Assembly (NCBI RefSeq): GCF_001675045.1
Contig: NZ_LYPA01000045.1
Span: 1 to 64,000 of the forward strand
Direction of reading: 5' to 3'
From: Paenibacillus oryzae
GTDB taxonomy: Bacteria; Bacillota; Bacilli; Paenibacillales; Paenibacillaceae
Length of the DNA stretch: 64,000 nt
Shown: positions 17,342 through 25,691 of the stretch, piece by piece
Layout: every line of letters begins with the position of its first letter
Numbering within the stretch: position 1 is the stretch's first letter
Made by a program: the position numbers and the translations under genes
Notes under the pieces: generated by a model
The model's input: the letters and a program-made list of their open reading frames with translations, nothing else
What the model was told of the DNA's origin: nothing
Databases searched by the model: none

Positions 17342-17438
17342 TATACTAACCTAATGTTCATTTTTTTCAATTATACAAATCATATGGAGACACTTACAAT
17401 GAAATTAATCAAATTATGGAATAAGGAGGATGTTCAAC

Positions 17439-18176
17439 ATGGAATTAAGAAACAAGATTGTTCTCATTACAGGCGGGGGCACTGGTATTGGTAGAGCAAC
17501 CAGTCTCATGTTAGGTAAGCGGGGAGCCATCGTTGTCGTGAATTATTCGCGTTCCCTGGTCGATGCCGAAGGAACCGTTCAGTTAATCAACAACCAAGGT
17601 GGGCGAGCTGTAGCGATTAAAGCAGATGTTTCGCAAGACCATGAAGTTCGGAATATGGTCGACACTATAGTTCAACAATTCGGAACAATTGATTTACTTG
17701 TCAATAACGCCAGTATTACCAGACATATTCCAATGGACAATCTGGAGGCGGCAACCGAAGAAATATGGAATGAGATGTTTGATGTCAATGTGAAAGGGAT
17801 GTTTTACTGTGCAAGAGCTGTTACCCCTTTCATGAAGAAGCAGACTGGTGCAATCGTCAATCTGGGGAGCATAGCTGGTCAAACAGGATTAGGCTCCTCC
17901 CTTCCCTACGCCGTATCCAAAGCAGCCGTCCATGGACTTACGAAATCCTTAGCGCGTGCACTCGCTCCTACTATAAGAGTTAACTGTATCGTGCCTGGAG
18001 CCGTTGCGACAAGGTGGTGGACTGGGAGGGAAGAGCAAATGAACAATCTCGCTCCCAATCTTCCTTTACAGCGCATTTCGACGCCTGAAGATATCGCTTC
18101 AATGATCTGCATGGCCTTGGAACAGGAAGCAATGACCGGTCAGATCATAACTGTAGACAGTGGTCAAACCTTATAA
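17439..18176 (+). CDS. SDR-family oxidoreductase (FabG-like)
   Basis: 245 residues from the ATG at 17439 (MELRNKIVLITGGGTGIG), nine bases after AAGGAGG; an ATG at 17430 abuts the site and is less likely. Cofactor loop TGGGTGIG, NNAS (NN(A/G) motif), catalytic Ser (VNLGSIAG), YAVSK, and the PG-A segment (IVPGAVATRW). C-terminus GQIITVDSGQTL is typical of classical SDRs. Substrate unknown. Followed by the AlkD-type gene 94 bases downstream. Confidence 0.88.
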   Translation: MELRNKIVLITGGGTGIGRATSLMLGKRGAIVVVNYSRSLVDAEGTVQLINNQGGRAVAIKADVSQDHEVRNMVDTIVQQFGTIDLLVNNASITRHIPMDNLEAATEEIWNEMFDVNVKGMFYCARAVTPFMKKQTGAIVNLGSIAGQTGLGSSLPYAVSKAAVHGLTKSLARALAPTIRVNCIVPGAVATRWWTGREEQMNNLAPNLPLQRISTPEDIASMICMALEQEAMTGQIITVDSGQTL

Positions 18177-18270
18177 ATCAGACATCACTTACCCAATTGT
18201 CATTAAATACCATGCCCATTTCTGTCAACACCTGCCTTGGTGGGTGAATTTACAAGGGGTGATTTCACAA

Positions 18271-18942
18271 ATGATGAATGAATCTATTAATTCGTTAGTC
18301 AAAGTGTATGAGTCGCACAGAGACCCGCAAACTGCTAAATCAATGGCGGCATACATGAAGAATCAATTCCCGTTTCTCGGAATAAAGACTCCTCTTAGAA
18401 GAGAAATCTTAAAAGATTTTATGGTAACCAATCCACCCAATAAAGATTGGGTGCCCCTACTATGGAATCTTCCCGAAAGAGAATATTTATGTGTTGCCAT
18501 TGATATTTTAAGCAAAATCAAAAAAACATTAGAAGCAAATGACATTATTCTTATTGAAAATTGCATCGTTACTAAACCATGGTGGGACACCGTGGATGGT
18601 CTTGCTACGAATATTGTTGGATACCTATTCAAAAAATATCCATCGCTACAGGAACAGTACTCCATAAAGTGGAATCATTCCGATAACATATGGCTAAACC
18701 GAACCGCAATATTATTTCAACTTCACTATAAGCAAGAAACGAATGAAACCTTGCTTTACAATTTTATTTTAAACCATGCTTCATCTTCAGAGTTTTTCAT
18801 CCAAAAAGCAATAGGATGGGCCTTAAGAGAATATTCTAAAACCAATAGTGCATCTGTCGTGGAATTTATCCATAATCATGATTTGAAACCTTTAAGCAAG
18901 AGAGAAGGCTTAAGATGGTTGAACAAAAGAACAATTAACTAA
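18271..18942 (+). CDS. AlkD-type DNA alkylation repair protein
   Basis: 223 residues from the ATG at 18271 (MMNESINSLVKVY), behind AAGGGGTG; the frame is open upstream but overlaps the SDR end. HEAT-like helical repeats with the family signatures FLGIKTPLRREILK, WNLPEREYLCVAIDIL, KPWWDTVDGLA and QKAIGWALREYSK. AlkD glycosylases excise alkylated purines such as N7-methylguanine without base flipping; the Trp-Asp segment WWDTVD contains the catalytic Asp region. Ends at a strong hairpin 80 bases further on. Confidence 0.92.
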   Translation: MMNESINSLVKVYESHRDPQTAKSMAAYMKNQFPFLGIKTPLRREILKDFMVTNPPNKDWVPLLWNLPEREYLCVAIDILSKIKKTLEANDIILIENCIVTKPWWDTVDGLATNIVGYLFKKYPSLQEQYSIKWNHSDNIWLNRTAILFQLHYKQETNETLLYNFILNHASSSEFFIQKAIGWALREYSKTNSASVVEFIHNHDLKPLSKREGLRWLNKRTIN

Positions 18943-19022
18943 ACATATTGATTGAAGGCCTCTCCAGAGACTCTGCAGCAGAATTATGTTCAGCGGGTTA
19001 GAATGTCGACACAACGCGGACA

Positions 19023-19047
19023 ACCGCCCTTGTTTAGGGCGGTTTAT
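19023..19047 (+). terminator. Intrinsic terminator, plus strand
   Basis: ACCGCCCT (19023-19030) pairs with AGGGCGGT (19036-19043), loop of five, then TTATT. It serves the alkD gene; the minus strand lacks a T-run. Confidence 0.7.
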
Positions 19048-19101
19048 TGACCAGCTGGCGCTTTTTCAGCCAGTTTTTGGCTCCACGGGAACCGCATCCA
19101 A

Positions 19102-19926
19102 TCAGCCTTTGACCGCGCCGGCGGCTATTCCTTTAACAATATGCTTTTGCATGACAATAAAGAAAATAAAGATCGGCACCAGCGTAACTACCGTAAGCGT
19201 CATAAACATCGGCCAGTCAACGGTAAATTCGCCTTTGGCCTTATAGATTTGCAGAACGAGCGTGGACTTGGAGGACGAATTCAGGAACAGCATGGGCGCC
19301 AAAAAGTCGTTCCATATCCACATCGTCTGAAAAATAACGCTTGTAATCGTAATAGGTTTAAGCAGAGGGAAGATGATTCGCCAGAAGATTCCCCATATGC
19401 TGCAGCCGTCTATAACGGCAGCCTCGGATAACTCCCGCGGGATCGTCTTCATATAACCCGACATCAGGAAAAACACAAATACAGAGCCGCTCATATACAG
19501 AACGATCAAACCGACTATTTTGTCGATCAGATTCAAATCGCTCATGAGCTGGAATAACGGAATAAGCGTCGCCTGGAAAGGAATCATAAATCCGGCAAGC
19601 AAATAAACCGTAGCGATACGTGTCAGCCGGTTTCCGTTAAATACAACTGGGTACGCCCCCATCGCGCCAATCAAAACGATAAACAATACAGCAAACAAGG
19701 TGATGGTTACGCTATTTACGAAGCTGCGCAGGATCGCTGTTTCCTGGAATACCTGGACATAATTCGTAAAAATCCACTTTGACGGCAGGGACATCGGATT
19801 TTTTGCAGCGTCCTGCATCGTTTTGAACGTATTGACGATGATCAAATAAAACGGGAAAAACGCAATGAATCCGGCAGGGAGCATAAGAATATCGAGAATC
19901 CACAGCCGCTTGTTGGAGTTCGTCAT
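19102..19926 (-). CDS. CUT1 sugar ABC transporter permease (MalG-type)
   Basis: 274 residues, six predicted membrane helices. The EAA loop reads ELSEAAVIDGCSIWGIFWRIIFPLLKP, as expected for the coupling helix to the MsmX-type ATPase. Begins with a membrane helix after a short charged N-terminus (MTNSNKRLWILDILMLPAGF). Overlaps the upstream permease by 4 bases. Last gene of the pentose locus; the ATPase is missing from the operon, as is common when a shared MsmX energises several CUT1 systems. Confidence 0.93.
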   Translation of the reverse strand: MTNSNKRLWILDILMLPAGFIAFFPFYLIIVNTFKTMQDAAKNPMSLPSKWIFTNYVQVFQETAILRSFVNSVTITLFAVLFIVLIGAMGAYPVVFNGNRLTRIATVYLLAGFMIPFQATLIPLFQLMSDLNLIDKIVGLIVLYMSGSVFVFFLMSGYMKTIPRELSEAAVIDGCSIWGIFWRIIFPLLKPITITSVIFQTMWIWNDFLAPMLFLNSSSKSTLVLQIYKAKGEFTVDWPMFMTLTVVTLVPIFIFFIVMQKHIVKGIAAGAVKG

Positions 19927-20834
19927 TGTATGCCTCGCTCCCTTCGTTGCATGACCGTAACCTGGAAGATAGCGATTGCCAGCACGATCAGGAAAAATAC
20001 GATCGACATCGCCGATGCAAGGCCGTATTGCGCTTCCGTTATGCCTCTTAACATAATGACCTGAGTAATGGAGTAGGTTTCAAAGCCCGGTCCGCCCTTG
20101 GTCAACGCAAATGGAATTTCAAATACTTTAAGTCCGCCCGTCAGCAGCAGCATGACGCTAATCGTCATGGCCGGAGCAAGCAGCGGCAGCGTAATAAATC
20201 GAACCTGCTGCAGACGGCTTGCACCGTCAATGGAAGCAGCCTCGTAATAATCCTTTGGAATGGATTGCAGAAAAGCCAGATAAAGCACCGCATGCCACCC
20301 CGTAACCGCCCATGTCGCCACAACAATGGTTGACAGCTTGGCGAGCAGCGGGTCAGCCAGCCACGGCTGCGGCCCGATATTAAACAGCTCTCTGAGGATA
20401 GTGTTTAATACACCCGAGCCGATGGGCGCAAGGATAAAGCCCCAAATGTAGGCAAGCAGCAATCCGCTTGGAATCGACGGAAAGAAAAAGATAGCCCGAT
20501 GCACATTTCTTGTCAGAAACTTTTGATCCAGAATCATAGCAAGCGGGATAGCCAGCACTGTTACGAGCAGCGCTTTGGCAAACGTAAAAAACAGAGTATA
20601 AGAAATAGCGGAAGTAATAGCATCATCAGCAAAGATCATGACATAGTTTTTTATGCCTACAAAGTCGTAAACTTTGGAATAGCCGTTAAAGTTAGTGAAG
20701 CTGAGAAAAAAAGCCTTGATCAATGGAAAGATCGTAAACAAAGAATAGATGGCCAGAATCGGAAGCAAAAATAATAGAAATTGCAGCTGCCGGGCATATT
20801 TGGTCATTACTTGCCTCCTAACATCAAACGTCAT
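19923..20834 (-). CDS. CUT1 sugar ABC transporter permease (MalF-type)
   Basis: 303 residues, six membrane helices and the coupling loop YYEAASIDGASRLQQVRFITLPLLAP. FPLIKAFFLSFTNFNG near the N-terminus and GGPGFETYS near the C-terminal third are typical of this family. Forms the heterodimeric channel with the next gene. It is separated from its binding-protein gene by a 220-base gap that contains a mobile-looking repeat, which could lower its expression relative to the binding protein. Confidence 0.93.
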   Translation of the reverse strand: MTFDVRRQVMTKYARQLQFLLFLLPILAIYSLFTIFPLIKAFFLSFTNFNGYSKVYDFVGIKNYVMIFADDAITSAISYTLFFTFAKALLVTVLAIPLAMILDQKFLTRNVHRAIFFFPSIPSGLLLAYIWGFILAPIGSGVLNTILRELFNIGPQPWLADPLLAKLSTIVVATWAVTGWHAVLYLAFLQSIPKDYYEAASIDGASRLQQVRFITLPLLAPAMTISVMLLLTGGLKVFEIPFALTKGGPGFETYSITQVIMLRGITEAQYGLASAMSIVFFLIVLAIAIFQVTVMQRRERGIQ

Positions 20835-20871
20835 GACTTAACATGGTTGAATGGGTAATTAGTTGAAAAGA

Positions 20872-21035
20872 GGGGTTGTCTAAAAAGTCATGTGGAACGA
20901 ATAACTGTTCAGCAAAGAGATCGGACGGGAAAGGGTGTCTTGAGGGCGAGTTTTTTTGTCCGCTTTTACCCACTAAAAAATAGGATCAAAATACAGCGGA
21001 CAAATAGGTTTGAGCTTCCAAGACACCCTTCCCCT
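20872..21035 (-). repeat. MITE-like repeat, copy B (one end missing)
   Basis: Shares its 43-base end (20872-20914, beginning GGGGTTGTCTAAAAAGTC) and its core (AAAGGGTGTCTTGAGGGCGA, then TTTGAGCTTCCAAGACACC) with the element at 25480-25660, in inverted orientation. Relative to that copy it has about 40 extra bases in the middle repeating GCGGACAAA, and its other terminal repeat is absent next to the binding-protein stop codon. The core itself forms a long hairpin (GGGTGTCTTG / CAAGACACCC arms). Confidence 0.75.
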
Positions 21036-21054
21036 CAACATAATTGGTTTCCGT

Positions 21055-22338
21055 TTATTTATTGTCCATTTCCTTAAGCTTCTTATCCAGAGCTTCCGTT
21101 GCCTGCTCCGGTGTAATTTTGTTTACTGCGATATCCTGCAGCCCAACCAGGAACTGGTTGCGCAATGCTTCCTGATGTCGCTCCCACGATACCATAGGCA
21201 AATAGATGCGTCCTGCCATCAATCCGTCTCTGTATGCAGGCTCATACGCTGGATGCACCTTTGTTTCATAGCCATGAGCGGTAATAATTCCACCCGTGCC
21301 TTCCTCGAATTTTTGCAGACCTTCTTGCGTTGACATATATTCCAGGAACAGCAAAGCTTCCTCTTTGTTTTTTGTTTTGCTGTTTACGGCGAAGCCAACG
21401 CCTGGCGCCCCGTTAAAGTACTTGTTGCCCGGCTCTTTGCCTGGAATCGCCATGATTTCAAAGTCGATGTCCGGGTTGATTTTTTCGACTGTAGCTATAT
21501 TCCAAGGACCGCCCGGGAACATGGCCACGTTGCCCAATGCGAATTCGTTCATAACCTGATCGCTTGTCATTCCGATCATGTCCGGCGTCAGAATCTTGTT
21601 GTCGATCAGGCCTTCCTTCCACATCGTCAGCACTTCGGTCCATCCATCTGCAAAGGTTTTTTCGCCCTTGAACAGCTTTTCGTCAAACGACGGGTCCTTC
21701 GACAATACATTGCTGCCAAACATGGCGGAATGAATGATTGTAATATCATGCATTCTGTCATACAGCGGGAGAATGCCCGCTTCCTTGAGCTTCAGACAAG
21801 CCTGAATGAATTCATCCCACGTTTCCGGCAATTGAGTAATACCGGCCTTTTGGAACAGCTCCTTGTTGTAGAACAAGCCGCCTGCCCATCCCGATTGTGT
21901 AAAAGCGTACGTTCTTCCGTCTTTGCTAAGCATCGGCTTGTTGCTGTCCAGCATGACAGACATAAACGGCTCGTCGGTCAAATCAAGCGCGTAACCGCCG
22001 TCAATAACTTCGTTGCGGTTTTCCGCGGCGATGATGAAGATGTCAGGCGCCGAATCGGACAACAGCATCGTTTGCAGCTTGGCGATGTAGTCGGCTACCG
22101 GCGGAGAGAATTGAAAATCAAAGGAAATATGCGGATATTTCTTCTTAAAGCCGTCTATGACCGGCTTCATCTCATTTTCATTGTTCCAAGAAAGAATGCT
22201 CAGCTTAACCGATTTTGGCGCATCCGAGCCTTTGGAAGCTTCGCTGTTGTTGCCTTCATTTTCTGAGCCGCCGCATGCCGCGAGCACGAAAGACAAACAA
22301 AGAGTCGTAATTAACACCCATATCGTTGGTTTTTTCAT
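21055..22338 (-). CDS. Sugar ABC transporter substrate-binding lipoprotein
   Basis: 427 residues. Lipoprotein signal peptide with lipobox LAAC (Cys at about residue 22, CGGSENEG after it), then a family 1 solute-binding fold: SILSWNNENEMKPVIDGFKKKYP, APDIFIIAA, YAFTQSGWAGGLFYNKELFQKAGI, MFPGGPWNIA, GFAVNSKTKNKEEALLFLEYM. It binds the imported sugar outside the membrane. Position between xylan-related enzymes and CUT1 permeases suggests xylo-oligosaccharides or a related pentoside, but the ligand is inferred only. A palindrome lies 30 bases upstream. Confidence 0.93.
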   Translation of the reverse strand: MKKPTIWVLITTLCLSFVLAACGGSENEGNNSEASKGSDAPKSVKLSILSWNNENEMKPVIDGFKKKYPHISFDFQFSPPVADYIAKLQTMLLSDSAPDIFIIAAENRNEVIDGGYALDLTDEPFMSVMLDSNKPMLSKDGRTYAFTQSGWAGGLFYNKELFQKAGITQLPETWDEFIQACLKLKEAGILPLYDRMHDITIIHSAMFGSNVLSKDPSFDEKLFKGEKTFADGWTEVLTMWKEGLIDNKILTPDMIGMTSDQVMNEFALGNVAMFPGGPWNIATVEKINPDIDFEIMAIPGKEPGNKYFNGAPGVGFAVNSKTKNKEEALLFLEYMSTQEGLQKFEEGTGGIITAHGYETKVHPAYEPAYRDGLMAGRIYLPMVSWERHQEALRNQFLVGLQDIAVNKITPEQATEALDKKLKEMDNK

Positions 22339-22367
22339 GTCTGCTTTACCCCCTATTGAGATGATTA

Positions 22368-22385
22368 AATGTAAGCACTTACATT
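22368..22385. promoter_or_regulatory. 18-bp dyad, candidate cre or regulator site
   Basis: Perfect 8-bp arms AATGTAAG and CTTACATT around CA. The inner 14 bases match the CcpA cre consensus TGWAANCGNTNWCA at all but one position. It sits 30-47 bases upstream of the binding-protein start, in the gap after the regulator gene, so catabolite control or control by the adjacent AraC-type regulator are both possible. Confidence 0.55.
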
Positions 22386-22457
22386 ATCAGTATAGTGACA
22401 TTTTGCACTGATCTGAATTCATAATGTTGCATGGTTTATTGTCAATTGTTGCGCTCT

Positions 22458-23615
22458 TCACTCCGCCGATCCATTAGAGGGAATGGTTGAGACGCGATAT
22501 TCCTTGGGGGTAACGCCATAATATTTTTTGAATGCCCGGCTAAAATGACTTTCATCCAAAAAGCCGGTCAGCTCCGCGATTTGGCCATTTTTCCAATTGG
22601 TCCCCACTAGCAATTCGGCCGCCTTCTCGATACGCACCTTGATGACGTATGCCCAATAATTGACGCCAAATTCCTGCTTGAATGCCCGGCTTAGCTGATA
22701 CTTGTCAATGTCAAACCGCTCCGCCACGGATTGCAAGGATAAATCCTCCCGATAGCTGCTGTCTACGTAGGGTTTAATTCGCCACACCTTTTCCTTCAGT
22801 TTGGAGCCAGATTCAGGGCTTCTTACGGCCTGCGCGCTGTCCTCGATTAGCTGCGGCAGAAACGCGGCGTCCTGAGCAATTGCACTAATGCCGATGGACA
22901 GCTTGCGCGGAGGCGAGGCTGAAGCAGCCTCGGCAAGCATGGATTGACTGCAAGCACGCAATCGGGTCTCGGTCAATTCGTCCCGTCCGCCAACAAGAAC
23001 AACCATTTCCTGCTTCGATCTGCAGCCAGCTATGCAGTTGATGCTTTTATCCGCATACTCCTGCACCCAGCCGGCATAATCGATCTCCAAAGGAGAGTCG
23101 TCCACAAAGGTCATAATTGCAAAACGGTCGGCTGCTAGAAAATCAAGGCCTTTCCGGAGGATCGGCAACGATTCCGGTTCCATAGAGCCGGAATAGACAA
23201 TTCGGCTCAATTCTTCGCAGATCGATTTGCGTATGGAGGAAACGGATTCTTGAATCAGTTCTCCCAGAACCTCTCGAAGCTGCTCGGCATCGACCGGCTT
23301 TAGCAAATAATTGGAAACCTGAAGGCGGAGCGCGTCTCTGGCATACTCGAATTGATCATATGCGCTAAGAATGATAGTCCGCGGCATATGAAACGACTGT
23401 CGAACCAGCTTCAACGCTTCAATTCCGTTCAAAACCGGCATTTGAATATCCATCATCATAATATCCGGACTGAAGGCTTCCACCAAACGGGCCGCCTCCT
23501 CGCCATCATAAGCATGCTGCACTTGCGTAAAACCCATCTCCTCCCAGTCCATCACTTTATCCAAATATCTATGCAAAGAGATTTGATCGTCTACGATAAG
23601 CAGCTTCACGCACAT
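22458..23615 (-). CDS. YesN-type response regulator with AraC DNA-binding domain
   Basis: 385 residues. Receiver domain 1-120 with acidic pocket LLIVDDQ, phosphoacceptor D56 (MMMDIQMP) and K near 107 (LLKPVDA). A middle region of about 140 residues precedes a C-terminal AraC HTH pair (SLQSVAERFDIDKYQLSRAFKQEFGVNYWAYVIKVRIEKAAELL, then IAELTGFLDESHFSRAFKKYYGVTPKEYR). It acts with the kinase encoded immediately upstream (17 bases) to control the transport and hydrolysis genes around it. Confidence 0.92.
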   Translation of the reverse strand: MCVKLLIVDDQISLHRYLDKVMDWEEMGFTQVQHAYDGEEAARLVEAFSPDIMMMDIQMPVLNGIEALKLVRQSFHMPRTIILSAYDQFEYARDALRLQVSNYLLKPVDAEQLREVLGELIQESVSSIRKSICEELSRIVYSGSMEPESLPILRKGLDFLAADRFAIMTFVDDSPLEIDYAGWVQEYADKSINCIAGCRSKQEMVVLVGGRDELTETRLRACSQSMLAEAASASPPRKLSIGISAIAQDAAFLPQLIEDSAQAVRSPESGSKLKEKVWRIKPYVDSSYREDLSLQSVAERFDIDKYQLSRAFKQEFGVNYWAYVIKVRIEKAAELLVGTNWKNGQIAELTGFLDESHFSRAFKKYYGVTPKEYRVSTIPSNGSAE

Positions 23616-23632
23616 TACCTCCCTTTATGCTG

Positions 23633-25438
23633 TCAGACTATCGGCCATACGACATAAACGGTCGTATACTCCCCGTGCTTGCTTCTAATTTTTAATCCGT
23701 AATCCGGACCAAATTTTAATCGAATCCGCTGATTCACATTAAATAGCCCTATGCCCTCCGGTTTAGCATTTTGAAGATTTAATTGTCTGGTTAATTGACG
23801 GCATTGGCTTTTGGTGATGCCTTTTCCATTATCGGATATCGCAACCATGATCCCTTTTTTGACGGCCACGACGCTGATTGTCATTTTTGCTGAATGCGGC
23901 TTTTCGCCGAATCCGTGAACAATTACGTTTTCCACAAGCGGCTGTAAAATAAGCTTAATCGTTCTATGCTTTAATAAGGATGGGTCCGGTATGCGAAACG
24001 CTATATCAATTTGATCATCATATTTTTTATTCAAAATATACAGATAGTCCCTCACATTCTGGACCTCCTGCTCCAGCTCCACCATCTCTTCCGATTGCTT
24101 CATGGAGTACCGCAGCAGACTGCTTAACGAAAGAATCAATTGGTTGGAATCCTTCGTATTGCCGCATACGATTTCGGTTTGCAGCAATTGAAGCGTATTA
24201 AATAAAAAGTGGGGGTTGATTTGCGATTGCAGCGTTTTGAGCTCCACTTCCTTTAAAGCGATTTCCGACCGGTAATTTTGTTGAACCAGCGTACCAATCC
24301 GGATGACCAGCTCCTTGAACTTGTTGCCGATCAGATCCAGCTCCCGATATTTGTAGCTGTTCGTAATGACGTAGATGCTGTCTCCCCCGATTTTATCCAA
24401 TGTGGAGAGCAACCGTCTGAACGGCCTGGATATTCGAATGGTAATTAATATAGAGATGAGCAAATTGAGCAGCAGGCAAAAATAAATAAAGCCGATCAGG
24501 TTGGACTTTAGCGGGTCCGCTTGGCGGCTGATGACCGACATCGGAATCGTCGAGATCATTCGCCAGCCCTTAACGGCGGTAGGGTGAAAAATGACAAGTG
24601 TTTCCTCCCCTTCTATCTTCGTAACGAAGCTTCCGGAGTCGTCGGCATAAATTTGCTGGATGCCCGAAAAATCAAGCTTTGTGCCAATTGCGGCGGCATC
24701 CTTATGAACGATGATCGTTTGCTCTGCATCTATCATAAATACGCTTTCATCTCTTAGGTAACTCGTTAATTCAAACATGCCGTTTACTTTGTCCAAATCC
24801 AGATTGGCAATGACCGCTCCGATAGGTTTGCGGTTGTAATCCTTGACGGTCAAAGCAATGGACAGCGTCGGCTTGTTGTATTTGGATATATTGGTTTCCG
24901 AATAGTAATCCTGCATATGGAGTCCAAGCGTAATAAAGCCTTTGTCCGGAGTCCCCGAAATCGCTTGCTTAAACCAAGACTGTTCAGTAAACCGGTAATC
25001 CCAGCGAAGCGATTTTCTGTTGTCCAGATTATTGACGTATCCATTTTTGCCCAGAATCAAAATATCGCTAACCAGAGATTGCAAGGAGGATACGCCGAAG
25101 GCTACCTCTGCGATATTCCTTTCATGCTGAATGCGCCCTTCAACATCCATTTCTCTGCCCGGATTCATCATGGCGGTCACTGAATAATGGCCGGCCATAA
25201 GAACGAGCGGACGAGTCGCCTCTTCCAGATTAAAGCTGAGCCCTCGCGCCGCTTGCTCCATCATTTTATAGCTGTGCTGCGTAATTTCCTTTGTCAGATT
25301 TTTTGTCGAATCCCTTACGGACAACAAACCAAGCAGCAGCAGGAGCAGGATATTGACAATGAGATAGGAGAACATAATGGTTCGAATAATCGTTTTTTCC
25401 ATTACGGAGCGAATCAAAGATTGAATGGCATTGCGCAT
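23633..25438 (-). CDS. YesM-type sensor histidine kinase
   Basis: 601 residues. Membrane helix at about 18-40, extracellular Cache-like domain, second helix near 305-325, HAMP-like linker, His_kinase domain with phosphoacceptor in SQINPHFLFNTLQLL (His about 410) and HATPase_c with QPLVENVIVHGFG and ISDNGKGI. This family senses extracellular sugars or binding-protein complexes and pairs with AraC-type regulators. Starts 41 bases downstream of a mobile-looking repeat that separates it from the beta-xylosidase gene, so its promoter may lie in or beside that repeat. Confidence 0.92.
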   Translation of the reverse strand: MRNAIQSLIRSVMEKTIIRTIMFSYLIVNILLLLLLGLLSVRDSTKNLTKEITQHSYKMMEQAARGLSFNLEEATRPLVLMAGHYSVTAMMNPGREMDVEGRIQHERNIAEVAFGVSSLQSLVSDILILGKNGYVNNLDNRKSLRWDYRFTEQSWFKQAISGTPDKGFITLGLHMQDYYSETNISKYNKPTLSIALTVKDYNRKPIGAVIANLDLDKVNGMFELTSYLRDESVFMIDAEQTIIVHKDAAAIGTKLDFSGIQQIYADDSGSFVTKIEGEETLVIFHPTAVKGWRMISTIPMSVISRQADPLKSNLIGFIYFCLLLNLLISILITIRISRPFRRLLSTLDKIGGDSIYVITNSYKYRELDLIGNKFKELVIRIGTLVQQNYRSEIALKEVELKTLQSQINPHFLFNTLQLLQTEIVCGNTKDSNQLILSLSSLLRYSMKQSEEMVELEQEVQNVRDYLYILNKKYDDQIDIAFRIPDPSLLKHRTIKLILQPLVENVIVHGFGEKPHSAKMTISVVAVKKGIMVAISDNGKGITKSQCRQLTRQLNLQNAKPEGIGLFNVNQRIRLKFGPDYGLKIRSKHGEYTTVYVVWPIV

Positions 25439-25479
25439 AGATGAAAGCTCCCCCCAATAGCACGCAAATGGATGCAGAA

Positions 25480-25660
25480 GGGACTGCCCGAAAAGTCTGT
25501 TACGGTAAATAATGATTCAGCAAAACCAGTCCCTGCTGAAAAAAGGTGTCTTGGAAGCTCAAACAAAGCGGACAAAAAAACTCGCCCTCAAGACACCCTT
25601 TCCCCTCCGGTCCTCTCTGCTGAATTATTATTACTTCCGCTAGACTTTTCGGACAGCCCC
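25480..25660 (+). repeat. MITE-like repeat, copy A (complete)
   Basis: 181 bases with imperfect 43-base terminal inverted repeats (25480-25522, beginning GGGACTGCCCGAAAAGTC; 25618-25660, ending GACTTTTCGGACAGCCCC; both have TTCAGCA at their inner ends). The core, GGTGTCTTGGAAGCTC to CAAGACACC, is also a dyad. No reading frame and no transposase, so a non-autonomous element. No convincing target-site duplication is visible. Inverted copy at 20872-21035. Confidence 0.8.
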
Positions 25661-25691
25661 TGCTTAACAGGACATGTCGGTAACCCCAGAA

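Noticed and set aside
17439-18176. SDR as the missing xylose dehydrogenase of the pentose path
   Set aside because: Size fits, but it and the SDR at 45933 lie outside the locus, lack its operator, and have no diagnostic residues; assigning them would be guesswork.
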